From: Myroides odoratus
Lineage (GTDB): Bacteria > Bacteroidota > Bacteroidia > Flavobacteriales > Flavobacteriaceae
Direction of reading: 5' to 3'
NCBI RefSeq assembly: GCF_001549985.1
Contig: NZ_LROZ01000025.1
Coordinates: forward strand, 1-45,245
Length of the DNA stretch: 45,245 nt
Within the stretch, counting starts at the first letter, position 1. Every line of letters begins with the position of its first letter. The notes under the pieces are model-generated. The model was not told where the DNA came from and searched no databases. It worked only from the letters and a program-made list of their open reading frames with translations. Positions 8,663 to 16,835 of the stretch are shown piece after piece. The translations under genes were made by a program, and so were the position numbers.

Positions 8663-9688
8663 TTATTCTTTAGATTCTTCATTAGTAAAAGGGATAGCTT
8701 TCATACTGATCTTTTTGCGATCCTGCTCACGTCCTTCTAATATGTGTTCTTCTGTTTTAATCACTACGTGATCTAATTTCTTCGTGTAGTTGTTTTGATT
8801 GATTACAGAGAATTTTTCGAATTTACGCGGCCCTTCAATTACCCAATCCGTTGTTTCTTTGTGGTCAAAGCGACAAGAATTACAGATAAATTCCTCTACC
8901 TCGTGGAATTCGTCTTTGCGTGCTGTTACTCGTTGAATTTCTTCTCCAAACATCCACAGGGTTACTTTTCCAGAACAAGTAGGGCAGTTGCGGTGAGCAT
9001 TGTAAGGTTTGTTAAACCAAACACGAGATTTAAAACGGAAGGTTTTATCTGTTAATGCTCCTACAGGACATACGTCAATCATGTTTCCTGAGAATTCATT
9101 TTCAATGGCCGCTGAAATATAAGTAGAGATTTGAGCGTGTTCCCCTCTACCACAAACGCCGTGTACGCGTTCATCTGTTAATTGCTCTGCTGTTTTTACG
9201 CAACGGTAGCACAGAATACAACGATTCATGTGTAATTGGATGTTATCTCCTATGTTTTCAGGTTCAAAGGTTCTCTTTTCTTCTTGATATCTTTTTTGTT
9301 CTTTACCGTGTTGAAACGCTAAGTTTTGTAAATCACATTCTCCAGCTTGATCACAAACAGGACAGTCTAAAGGGTGATTAATCAACAGAAATTCGGTTAC
9401 TGATTTTCTCGCTTCTAAAACTCGCGGTGAAGAGATGCTTTTTACTTCCATACCATCCATAACTCCTGTTTTACAAGAAGCCATTAGTTTTGGCATCGGA
9501 CGTGGATCTGCTTCACTACCTTTTGAAACTTCAACCAAACAAGCTCTACATTTTCCTCCCGTTCCTTCTAGTTTTGAGTAATAGCACATCGCTGGTGGAA
9601 CTGATTCCCCACCAATCATTCTTGCTGCTTGTAGAATGGATGTTCCTGGTTCTACTTCTATTTCATGTCCGTCTATAGTAACTTTCAT
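8663..9688 (-). CDS. nuoG: NADH-quinone oxidoreductase subunit G, short form
   Basis: This iron-sulfur subunit of the complex I peripheral arm is 341 residues long, versus roughly 700-900 in Escherichia coli or Thermus. The 2Fe-2S ligands C35, C47, C50 and C72 are present. The His-ligated 4Fe-4S cluster (H105, C109, C112, C118) and the second 4Fe-4S cluster (C157, C160, C163, C207) are also present. A further C235-x2-C238 and C269-x2-C272 set begins the molybdopterin-like domain, but the rest of that domain is absent. The tail is charged and ends cleanly, and nuoH follows 11 bp later. I take this as a lineage-specific short NuoG, not a broken gene, because every electron-path ligand is kept. 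Confidence 0.93.
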   Translation of the reverse strand: MKVTIDGHEIEVEPGTSILQAARMIGGESVPPAMCYYSKLEGTGGKCRACLVEVSKGSEADPRPMPKLMASCKTGVMDGMEVKSISSPRVLEARKSVTEFLLINHPLDCPVCDQAGECDLQNLAFQHGKEQKRYQEEKRTFEPENIGDNIQLHMNRCILCYRCVKTAEQLTDERVHGVCGRGEHAQISTYISAAIENEFSGNMIDVCPVGALTDKTFRFKSRVWFNKPYNAHRNCPTCSGKVTLWMFGEEIQRVTARKDEFHEVEEFICNSCRFDHKETTDWVIEGPRKFEKFSVINQNNYTKKLDHVVIKTEEHILEGREQDRKKISMKAIPFTNEESKE

Positions 9689-9718
9689 AAATTGTGCTTT
9701 TTAGCTAAAAAATTAGCA

Positions 9719-11077
9719 TTATTTATTAATCAGGTGTTTTACGCTCGCAAAAGGTTCATTGACATAGTGATTTCTGTCTTTTACTTTTTCTGGGAATAAA
9801 ACGTGATATTCAAACTCCTCTCTAAAATGTCTAATAGCAGCAGCAACTGGCCAAGCAGCAGCATCTCCTAAAGGACAAATTGTGTTACCTTCAATATTGC
9901 TTTGGATATTCCATAGTAAATCAATATCCTCCATGGTTCCATGTCCAGTTTCAATGCGGTGCAATACTTTCTCCATCCATCCTGTTCCTTCGCGACAAGG
10001 TGAACATTGTCCACAGCTTTCATGCGCATAGAAACGAGCAAAGTTCCATGTATTTCTTACGATACAAGCGGTATCATTGTATACAATAAAACCACCAGAT
10101 CCCAACATCGATCCACTTTCAAAACCACCATCTGATAAAGATTCATACGTCATGAGACGATCTTCACCGTTAGCTGTTTTATATATTAAATGAGCAGGTA
10201 AGATAGGCACAGATGATCCTCCAGGGATTAAAGCCTTGATTGGACGATCGTCCATCATTCCACCACAATATTCATCAGAATTGATAAATTCCTCTACAGT
10301 AATACCCATTTCAATTTCGTAAACGCCAGGTTTTCTGATGTGTCCTGAAGCAGAAATTAATTTTGTTCCTGTAGAACGACCCAAACCAATTTTAGCATAA
10401 TCATCACCAGAATTGTTGACAATCCATGGAATATTAGCAATTGATTCTACGTTGTTTACTACCGTTGGATTTCCCCATAAACCGCTTACCGCAGGGAAAG
10501 GTGGTTTGATTCGAGGATTTCCTCTTTTTCCTTCTAAAGATTCAATTAAGGCTGTTTCCTCTCCACAGATATACGCTCCAGCACCACAGTGCACGTGTAA
10601 ATCAAGCGAGTAATCAGTTCCTAGGATATTCTTCCCTAACCATCCAGCAGCATATGCTTCTTTGATGGCTCTTTCTAAGGTTTTGAATACCCACATATAT
10701 TCACCACGGATATAGATGTATGATAAGTTTGCTCCTAAGGCATAACTTGCCGTAATCATTCCCTCAATTAACAAGTGAGGGATATATTCCATTAAGTATC
10801 GATCTTTAAATGTTCCTGGTTCAGATTCATCGGCGTTACATACCAAGTGTCTTGGTTTACCTGATTTTTTGTCGATGAAACTCCATTTTAAACCAACAGG
10901 GAAACCTGCACCTCCACGACCTCTTAGTCCTGATGCTTTTACCTGTTCTGTAATATCGTCTGGAGCCATTGTTTTCAATGCCTTTTCAACCGATGCATAC
11001 CCGCCATTTTGACGATATACTTCGTATGATTTTATCCCAGGGATATTGATTTTGTCTAATAATATTTTTGTCGCCAT
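9719..11077 (-). CDS. nuoF: NADH-quinone oxidoreductase subunit F (FMN, NADH site)
   Basis: This subunit oxidises NADH, holds FMN and carries 4Fe-4S cluster N3. It is 452 residues long. The nucleotide-binding motif GRGGAGFP is at residues 53-60, with CNADESEPGTFKDR following at 80-93. Cluster N3 ligands are C355, C358 and C361 in ESCGQCSPC, plus C401 in CPLGD. It starts 4 bp after nuoE and ends 30 bp before nuoG, the standard order of the NADH dehydrogenase module. Confidence 0.97.
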   Translation of the reverse strand: MATKILLDKINIPGIKSYEVYRQNGGYASVEKALKTMAPDDITEQVKASGLRGRGGAGFPVGLKWSFIDKKSGKPRHLVCNADESEPGTFKDRYLMEYIPHLLIEGMITASYALGANLSYIYIRGEYMWVFKTLERAIKEAYAAGWLGKNILGTDYSLDLHVHCGAGAYICGEETALIESLEGKRGNPRIKPPFPAVSGLWGNPTVVNNVESIANIPWIVNNSGDDYAKIGLGRSTGTKLISASGHIRKPGVYEIEMGITVEEFINSDEYCGGMMDDRPIKALIPGGSSVPILPAHLIYKTANGEDRLMTYESLSDGGFESGSMLGSGGFIVYNDTACIVRNTWNFARFYAHESCGQCSPCREGTGWMEKVLHRIETGHGTMEDIDLLWNIQSNIEGNTICPLGDAAAWPVAAAIRHFREEFEYHVLFPEKVKDRNHYVNEPFASVKHLINK

Positions 11078-11081
11078 ATTA

Positions 11082-11612
11082 CTATTTGTCGTGAAGAATT
11101 ACTTTTCCTGCTTTACAATCATCAATGATTTGGTCGATCTTTTCTCGCGTTAAGTGCTCTTTATAAAAGTCTCCTAGCTGCATCATGGGTGCATATCCAC
11201 AAGCGCCTAAGCACTGAACACCCACTACAGAAAATAACCCATCAGGTGTTGTTTCTCCTGGTTTAATACCTAATTTTTCACAAGCGTATTCCATCATATC
11301 GTCTGCTCCACGGATGCCACAGCATGAAGTTAAGCAAAACTCGAACATATACGTACCCATTGGTTTTTGGTTGTACATCGTATAGAAGGTAACTACCTCG
11401 TATACTTCGATAGATGAAATGCCCAATATCTCCGCTACTTTATCCATTAATTCTACGCTTAACCAATTGTCATGTGCATCTTGTGCTGCGTGTAAAACAG
11501 GTAAAAGTGCTGATTTCTTTTTATCAGCAGGGTAGTGGCTCAACAATTCGTCAATGCGTTGTTGAAGTTCAGGCGTGATATTTATATTTTGTTTGTATTT
11601 CTTCGTTTCCAT
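11082..11612 (-). CDS. nuoE: NADH-quinone oxidoreductase subunit E (2Fe-2S)
   Basis: This thioredoxin-like 2Fe-2S subunit pairs with NuoF (176 residues). The cluster N1a ligands are C93 and C98 (C-x4-C) and C134 and C138 (C-x3-C, in CLGAC). The N-terminal helical bundle and the segment EVYEVVTFYTMY near residue 69 are typical. It lies 3 bp after nuoD and 4 bp before nuoF. Confidence 0.96.
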   Translation of the reverse strand: METKKYKQNINITPELQQRIDELLSHYPADKKKSALLPVLHAAQDAHDNWLSVELMDKVAEILGISSIEVYEVVTFYTMYNQKPMGTYMFEFCLTSCCGIRGADDMMEYACEKLGIKPGETTPDGLFSVVGVQCLGACGYAPMMQLGDFYKEHLTREKIDQIIDDCKAGKVILHDK

Positions 11613-11615
11613 GAT

Positions 11616-12851
11616 TTAAGCGTCTAATTCTCCTGCAATGATGTTTAAACTTGATAGGGTAATAATCGCATCTGATAGCATACCTCCTCTTACGATGTCA
11701 TTGTACGCTTGGTAAATGATAAAGCAAGGTCTTCTGAAATGCAAGCGATACGGTGTTCTACTACCATCAGTGATCAAGTAGAATCCTAGTTCACCATTAC
11801 CTCCTTCAACCGCGTGGTACAATTCAGTTACTGGAACTGGCACTTCACCCATCACAATTTTGAAGTGATAAATTAAAGCCTCCATATTGGTGTATACATC
11901 TTCTTTTGGAGGAAGGTAGTATTCTGGAACATCTGCGTGGTAAGGGCCTTCCGGCATTTTATCCAACGCTTGACGAATGATTTTCATACTTTCCCAAACT
12001 TCTGCGTTACGCACACAGAAACGGTCGTAGCAATCACCAGCGGTTCCTACGGGGATTTCAAACTCAAAATCTTCATATGAGCAGTAAGGAGTAGCGACGC
12101 GAACGTCGTAATCTACACCTGCCGCACGTAAGTTTGGTCCTGTAAATCCGAAGTTGATAGCGTCTTCTGCAGAGATTCCACCTACACCTACAGTACGATC
12201 CATGAAGATTCTATTTCTAGTCAATAAACCTTCAAATTCGCTCCAAATAGCAGGAAATTCAGCTAAAAATTCTTCAATTTTTTTGAATACCGTTGGGCTC
12301 CATTCTCTTTCGAATCCACCAATACGTCCCATGTTTGTCGTTAAACGAGCACCTGAGATTTCTTCGTAGATTTCGTATATTTTTTCTCTGTATTGGAATA
12401 CATATAAGAATCCAGTTAGGGCTCCTGTATCTACACCCATAACAGAACTACAAATGATGTGGTCTGCGATACGTGCTAATTCCATTACAATTACGCGCAT
12501 GTATTGCACGCGTTTAGGAATATCAATACCCAAAGCTTTTTCTACAGTCATCCACCAAGCCGTATTGTTAATCGGTGATGAACAATAGTTCAAACGATCG
12601 GTTAATACGTTAATTTGGTAGAATGGGCGGTTTTCTGCGATTTTTTCAAAGGCACGGTGGATATAACCCACAGTTCCTTCTCCATCTAGAACCTTTTCCC
12701 CATCTAATAAGATAATATTTTGAAAGATACCATGCGTTGCGGGGTGCGTAGGACCTAAGTTTAAGATCTGTAACTCTGTTCCATCTTCTTGAAACTTTTC
12801 CTCAATCAGCTTCGCGTATCTCTGTTCCGGTGGTAATAATAAATCTGACAT
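11616..12851 (-). CDS. nuoD: NADH-quinone oxidoreductase subunit D (49 kDa)
   Basis: This is the 49-kDa-type subunit of complex I. With NuoB and NuoH it forms the quinone-reduction site. It is 411 residues long. GPTHPATHGIFQN near residue 33 is the conserved quinone-site His loop. YIHRAFEKIAENR, GRIGGFEREW and DRTVGVGGISAEDA are further family signatures. NuoC is a separate gene here, unlike the fused NuoCD of enterobacteria. It starts 22 bp after nuoC. Confidence 0.97.
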   Translation of the reverse strand: MSDLLLPPEQRYAKLIEEKFQEDGTELQILNLGPTHPATHGIFQNIILLDGEKVLDGEGTVGYIHRAFEKIAENRPFYQINVLTDRLNYCSSPINNTAWWMTVEKALGIDIPKRVQYMRVIVMELARIADHIICSSVMGVDTGALTGFLYVFQYREKIYEIYEEISGARLTTNMGRIGGFEREWSPTVFKKIEEFLAEFPAIWSEFEGLLTRNRIFMDRTVGVGGISAEDAINFGFTGPNLRAAGVDYDVRVATPYCSYEDFEFEIPVGTAGDCYDRFCVRNAEVWESMKIIRQALDKMPEGPYHADVPEYYLPPKEDVYTNMEALIYHFKIVMGEVPVPVTELYHAVEGGNGELGFYLITDGSRTPYRLHFRRPCFIIYQAYNDIVRGGMLSDAIITLSSLNIIAGELDA

Positions 12852-12873
12852 AATCTTGAATCTTAATCAGTTA

Positions 12874-13395
12874 TTAACAATTGTGAATCGTTCTACCAAA
12901 GAATCGATCGTCTTTGTCTGTTCTTCCTTCATCTTCCAATGGAAATTCTTTGCGCAGTGGGAAAGATTCCATTTCATCCATATTTAAAATACGTTTCAAT
13001 TGTGGATGATTCTTGAACTTAATGCCGTAGAAATCATAGGTTTCTCTTTCTTGCCAATTCGCAGATTTGAATAAATCTACAACAGAATCAACGGTTGGAT
13101 TTTTGCTGTTCAAAAAGGTTTTGAAGCGAATTCTCACGTTGTCCATCCAATTGTGCATGTGGTATACCACGGCAAATTGACGATCTTCTTCTGAATCTGG
13201 GTAATGAACCCCACAAACATCCGTTAGAAAGTTGAAATTCATCTGGTCATTTTCTTTCAAAAACTGAACAACTGCGTGAAGAGTATCCGGCGCGACTTCA
13301 AAAATAAGCATGTCGTGTTGTTCGTGAAATTCCTTAACCGACAAACCAAATTGGTCGATTAAAGCTTTTTGAATGGTTTGATTATCTAATGCCAT
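12874..13395 (-). CDS. nuoC: NADH-quinone oxidoreductase subunit C (30 kDa)
   Basis: This 30-kDa-type peripheral-arm subunit is 173 residues long. The conserved motif is ERETYDFYGIKFKNHPQLKR, near residues 116-135, followed by MESFPLRKEFPL. It has no cofactor and braces NuoB and NuoD. It starts 2 bp after the nuoB stop and lies 22 bp before nuoD. Confidence 0.96.
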   Translation of the reverse strand: MALDNQTIQKALIDQFGLSVKEFHEQHDMLIFEVAPDTLHAVVQFLKENDQMNFNFLTDVCGVHYPDSEEDRQFAVVYHMHNWMDNVRIRFKTFLNSKNPTVDSVVDLFKSANWQERETYDFYGIKFKNHPQLKRILNMDEMESFPLRKEFPLEDEGRTDKDDRFFGRTIHNC

Positions 13396-13397
13396 AT

Positions 13398-13952
13398 CTA
13401 TTTACTTTCTATGTTATACGATTTTAATAACTCATCGTATTCTTTTGTACCACGTCTATATACTGATTCCGCTTTAACGATTTCATGCAATCTCATAACG
13501 CCATCAAGAATCTGTTCTGGTCGAGGAGGGCATCCAGGCACATATACGTCTACTGGAATCACTTTATCAATTCCTTGTAATACAGAATAGGTGTCAAAAA
13601 TACCACCTGAAGAAGCACAAGCACCAACAGCGATTACCCATTTAGGCTCAGCCATTTGTTCGTATACTTGGCGTAGGATAGGGGCCATTTTTTTTGAAAT
13701 AGTTCCCATTACCATCAACATATCTGCTTGTCTAGGAGAGAAACTCATACGCTCTGATCCAAAACGGGCAATATCATACGTTGCAGCCATGGTTGCCATA
13801 AATTCAATACCACAACATGAAGTGGCAAAAGGTAAAGGCCACATTGAGTTAGAACGTGCCAAACCAACTACTTCACTTAATTTAGTGGCAAAAAAACCTT
13901 CTCCTACATATCCTTCAGGAGCTTCTACTGTTTTATATTTTTTATCGCTCAT
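13398..13952 (-). CDS. nuoB: NADH-quinone oxidoreductase subunit B (cluster N2)
   Basis: This subunit binds 4Fe-4S cluster N2, the last electron carrier before quinone. It is 184 residues long. The tandem cysteines C46 and C47 in SCCGIEFMA, with C112 and C141 (in PGCPPRPEQIL), are the four ligands. It lies 12 bp after nuoA and 2 bp before nuoC. Confidence 0.97.
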   Translation of the reverse strand: MSDKKYKTVEAPEGYVGEGFFATKLSEVVGLARSNSMWPLPFATSCCGIEFMATMAATYDIARFGSERMSFSPRQADMLMVMGTISKKMAPILRQVYEQMAEPKWVIAVGACASSGGIFDTYSVLQGIDKVIPVDVYVPGCPPRPEQILDGVMRLHEIVKAESVYRRGTKEYDELLKSYNIESK

Positions 13953-13964
13953 CTTCCTAGTTTT

Positions 13965-14330
13965 TTAATCCCATTCGAGACCCTTCTTTTTAAATTCATA
14001 TAATAGTCCAACTACCAAAAGGAATAAGAAAATTCCCATTTTGGCCAATCCTTCCCATCCCAATTCTTGAAAGTTCATCGCCCAAGGATAAAGGAATACT
14101 ACTTCAACATCAAATAGAACAAAGAGAATAGCAACTAAGAAATACTTTACGTTAAAAGGAATACGTGCGTTTCCCAATGATTCTAGTCCACATTCCCAAG
14201 TACTATCCTTGATTTTTGATTTTTTTCTAGGTCCTAGTTTCCCAGAAACCCATATCGTCATAGATACAAATCCCGCAGCTAGTGCAATTTGCATTAAAAT
14301 TGGTATAAAATCGAGTTGACTTGATTGCAT
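13965..14330 (-). CDS. nuoA: NADH-quinone oxidoreductase subunit A
   Basis: This small membrane subunit of complex I (ND3 homologue) is the first gene of the operon. ECGLESLGNARIPFNVKYF carries the conserved quinone-site loop cysteine, and FVLFDVEVVFLYPW is the acidic second helix. I place the start at the ATG at 14330 (121 residues, MQSSQLDF). An in-frame ATG 30 bp upstream, at 14360, gives 131 residues. The promoter -7 box at 14362-14369 would put the transcript start at or downstream of that upstream ATG, so it is unlikely to be used. Three membrane spans are predicted. Confidence 0.95.
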   Translation of the reverse strand: MQSSQLDFIPILMQIALAAGFVSMTIWVSGKLGPRKKSKIKDSTWECGLESLGNARIPFNVKYFLVAILFVLFDVEVVFLYPWAMNFQELGWEGLAKMGIFLFLLVVGLLYEFKKKGLEWD

Positions 14331-14361
14331 AAGTACAAGTTTTATGTTAGAATACAACATA

Positions 14362-14391
14362 CAAATATAGAGCCCTAGATCGTCTTTACAA
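14362..14391 (-). promoter_or_regulatory. Bacteroidota consensus promoter of the nuo operon
   Basis: On the minus strand the -33 box TTG (14389-14391) is followed by exactly 19 bases and then TATATTTG (14362-14369). This matches the Bacteroidota housekeeping consensus TTG-N19-TAnnTTTG at every fixed position. The predicted transcript start lies near 14355-14358, giving a leader of about 25 nt before the nuoA ATG at 14330. Confidence 0.88.
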
Positions 14392-14481
14392 AGCTTTGGA
14401 ACTCTTGGTCTTGTGCTAATTCTTTAATATAGCCCAATATGTATTTAGATTAATTATAAATAGTGGGTAAGGGAATAAAAA

Positions 14482-14511
14482 AAAGCTACCTAACGCGAGT
14501 TAGATAGCTTT
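14482..14511 (-). terminator. Intrinsic terminator of the cold-shock gene
   Basis: AAAGCTACCTAAC (14482-14494) pairs with GTTAGATAGCTTT (14499-14511) with one mismatch and a GCGA loop. A poly-A run at 14477-14484 on the plus strand gives the U tail on the minus strand. It lies 29 bp past the cold-shock gene stop. Confidence 0.88.
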
Positions 14512-14539
14512 ACTGTAACGGAAAATTATATATATTTTC

Positions 14540-14740
14540 TTAATCTTCTATCACTAGTACATTAGTGGCAATAAGCCCTTTTTTACCTTGTTCCTCTTCG
14601 TAAGAAACGCGGTTACCTTGTTCAACATTCTTTGTTCTTAAACCTGTGATGTGAACAAAGATGTCTTGTTTAGTAGCTTCATTAGTAATGAAACCGAATC
14701 CTTTGTCTTCGTTGAAGAATTTAATTACGCCTGTGTGCAT
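14540..14740 (-). CDS. Cold-shock domain protein (CspA family)
   Basis: This 66-residue single cold-shock domain binds single-stranded RNA or DNA and would act as an RNA chaperone. RNP1 is KGFGFI at residues 13-18 and RNP2 is DIFVHI at 26-31. The length equals the family norm. The gene stands alone with its own terminator and a -7-like box upstream, so it is monocistronic. Whether it responds to cold cannot be told from sequence; many Csp proteins are constitutive. Confidence 0.95.
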   Translation of the reverse strand: MHTGVIKFFNEDKGFGFITNEATKQDIFVHITGLRTKNVEQGNRVSYEEEQGKKGLIATNVLVIED

Positions 14741-14767
14741 TTTAAAAAAATAAAAATATTAGAACAC

Positions 14768-14775
14768 CAAATATA
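14768..14775 (-). promoter_or_regulatory. -7 promoter box of the cold-shock gene
   Basis: TATATTTG on the minus strand matches TAnnTTTG, 28 bp upstream of the start codon. No TTG lies at the 19-base spacing, so the -33 box is weak. The transcript would have a short, very A/T-rich leader of about 20-25 nt. Confidence 0.5.
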
Positions 14776-14885
14776 TAGTTTTTTTGGAGTCTAAAGGAAT
14801 TGAATTTGAATTTTTTACTAAAAAATATTCCAGCTTGTGTTTTTTCTAATTTTAAGAGCTGATATTTGCTAAAATATAGGGGTTT

Positions 14886-16181
14886 TTATAATGTTTCTAC
14901 TTTCTCAGCGTATTCATTTATATACGTACTGTTGAACTCTTGTAGGAATAAGTAACCTTGATTGTTTTCTTCATCTGTGATGTGTCTAGAGAGATAGTAG
15001 GTTTTATTTTTCCATTTGATTAGCGCATTTAAATCGATGAATTCTTCAAATTTTGTATCTATTCCTGTCATGTTAACCATTTGGTTTTTTAATTCCAGAG
15101 TAGCTAAACCAGAATAAGTTACTTTTCGTTTGTTGTCATCTGGCATTCTAACACGCCATTTGAGTTCATTATCTGTGACAATTTGAGGTTTGGTTCTAGT
15201 GTCAGTAATAATTCTATAATTCTTTCCTTCATAAGGTAAATCATCAATTTGGTAATAAGAATCGTAGGTAGAGGCATCAAGTATAGTTTCAGGATTTATT
15301 TTTGTTGCCTTTGTCGTTCCTACGAAGTACGTAGAAAAGAAGCGGATGTTGTTATCCTTCTTATATGCTCTTGTAACACTAAAAGTTGCGTAGTATCGTT
15401 GATTCGAATAGGTAATTGAATATAGCTTTATCATGTTTTTTAGAAAGTATTGAGAAGTTTTTTGACTTTCTTCAAATGATAATCCGTTATCTCCTAAACC
15501 CGGAAGGTTAAAAAGTTTTATACTGTTTTTTATAGTGGGAGTGAAATAACTCTTTTTAGTTACTACTAGGGAGTCCGTATTGTCTATAATATTTAAAACA
15601 AGAGCAACGTCCATCTTGTTGTCAAAAATAAGAAGTTGATTGTTGGGTAAAACGGTAGAAGTTATAAATGGAGGATTACTCATTAATGAATCTTGTGCTA
15701 ATAGTTGAATCTTTGGATTGTTGTTGAGACTCATGAAAAATTCTTGTCTATCTTCTGCATTTTTGAGCTTTACTCTGATGTCTTTGTCATCATCGTAAAT
15801 TGTTGAATTGGTGTCTATATAGTAGATACCAGAACGACCTTTTAGAAACTTTGAAAAAACTTCTTTGTCATAATATAAGTTGTATTTAAAATTGACTGCA
15901 TTACCTAATGTTTTTTTAGCATAAGCTTTATTGTCAGTTATAATATTTACTGTGTATGGTTTTTTTTCCTTTACATCCTTGATATAATTGTAGAGCATGG
16001 GGATACAATTGTCGCAATCATTGGTGGTTAATAGAATATTAAGGCTCTCAAATTCTCCTTGTTCTGTGTGAGTTTGTATATCTATTTTTTCTTTTAAATA
16101 AAGATCTATCGCTTGATAATCCTGAGCTAGGGTAGAAAAAAAACTTAAAAAGGCTATAGTGTACAAGAATAACTTTTTCAT
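14886..16181 (-). CDS. Secreted protein of unknown function with CxxC motif
   Basis: I do not recognise this 431-residue protein. An N-terminal signal peptide is clear (MKKLFLYTIAFLSFFSTLAQ), with cleavage likely near residue 20. Residues 46-125 look thioredoxin-like: a beta strand, then C56-D-N-C59, a helix, and alternating strands. The remaining 300 residues are strand-rich with short repeats of hydrophobic and Thr/Tyr positions, possibly a beta-propeller. A small secreted protein lies downstream in transcriptional terms of nothing obvious and upstream at 16267-16647, separated by a terminator. A redox or thiol-sensing periplasmic role is possible but not shown. Confidence 0.75.
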   Translation of the reverse strand: MKKLFLYTIAFLSFFSTLAQDYQAIDLYLKEKIDIQTHTEQGEFESLNILLTTNDCDNCIPMLYNYIKDVKEKKPYTVNIITDNKAYAKKTLGNAVNFKYNLYYDKEVFSKFLKGRSGIYYIDTNSTIYDDDKDIRVKLKNAEDRQEFFMSLNNNPKIQLLAQDSLMSNPPFITSTVLPNNQLLIFDNKMDVALVLNIIDNTDSLVVTKKSYFTPTIKNSIKLFNLPGLGDNGLSFEESQKTSQYFLKNMIKLYSITYSNQRYYATFSVTRAYKKDNNIRFFSTYFVGTTKATKINPETILDASTYDSYYQIDDLPYEGKNYRIITDTRTKPQIVTDNELKWRVRMPDDNKRKVTYSGLATLELKNQMVNMTGIDTKFEEFIDLNALIKWKNKTYYLSRHITDEENNQGYLFLQEFNSTYINEYAEKVETL

Positions 16182-16215
16182 GGTACTTGGAAGTTAAAAG
16201 ATTCTATACTTGATA

Positions 16216-16250
16216 AAAAAGACCTCTCTTATTTTTGAAGAGGTCTTTTT
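16216..16250 (-). terminator. Terminator between the two secreted-protein genes
   Basis: AAAAAGACCTCT (16216-16227) and AGAGGTCTTTTT (16239-16250) form a perfect stem with an 11-base loop. It has A and T tracts on both sides, so it could work in either direction. It lies 17 bp past the stop of the 126-residue gene, separating that gene from the 431-residue gene. Confidence 0.87.
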
Positions 16251-16266
16251 TAGCTTGACAAACGTA

Positions 16267-16647
16267 TTATCTTTTTGTCATTTCAATGACAAAAGAGGAG
16301 GTGTGATTAAAGAAGTCTCCCTTAAATCGTTTAAGTAGACCAGATTCGATAATTTTTGTACCTTCTTTGTAATAAGATAAAGTTGCTTCTTGTTCTAACA
16401 ACATATCAAAAGATTCTTTTGACTTGCTTAAAGGTAGATCACAAGAGCAAGTTAAATTAAAACAATCAACATTACGTGTTCCATCACATGAGACCGTTGA
16501 TATTACAACCATTTTTCCGTTTCCGTCTTTGCCATAAGTTGATGTTGTAGTTGGATAGCCATCCATACTATAACTTTGCGTTTGTGCCCATCCTTTAGTT
16601 GAAAAGGACGCACAAAGAACGAGTAAGATAAGTGCTAAATTCTTCAT
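16267..16647 (-). CDS. Small secreted protein of unknown function
   Basis: This 126-residue protein has a signal peptide of about 21 residues (MKNLALILLVLCASF... ending GWAQ). The mature part has four cysteines clustered between residues 53 and 70 (VSCDG, DCFNLTCSC), which suggests disulfide bonding in the periplasm or outside the cell. No known domain is recognised. It is followed by its own terminator and is preceded by about 190 bp of A/T-rich DNA and the accC terminator, so it appears to be a single-gene unit. Confidence 0.72.
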   Translation of the reverse strand: MKNLALILLVLCASFSTKGWAQTQSYSMDGYPTTTSTYGKDGNGKMVVISTVSCDGTRNVDCFNLTCSCDLPLSKSKESFDMLLEQEATLSYYKEGTKIIESGLLKRFKGDFFNHTSSFVIEMTKR

Positions 16648-16786
16648 AATTGATAAATTTTTATAGTTATACTTTAGTTAAGTTACTGATTATTAAAGCG
16701 CATGTTTTTTAATTAGCATTTAATTAACTTAATAATATGTGAATTATTTATTAAATAATCAAAATTATTTCTATTGTTAATATAAA

Positions 16787-16816
16787 AAAAGGCCACCTGC
16801 TAGCAGGTGGCCTTTT
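16787..16816 (-). terminator. Terminator of the fabH-accB-accC operon
   Basis: AAAAGGCCACCTGC (16787-16800) and GCAGGTGGCCTTTT (16803-16816) form a perfect 14-bp stem around TA. The flanking A and T tracts make it usable in both directions. It lies 20 bp past the accC stop. Confidence 0.93.
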
Positions 16817-16835
16817 CTATGGATAAATAAAAATA

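Noticed and set aside
8663..9688. nuoG as a truncated pseudogene
   Set aside because: All expected Fe-S ligands are intact, the tail ends cleanly and nuoH follows at normal operon spacing.
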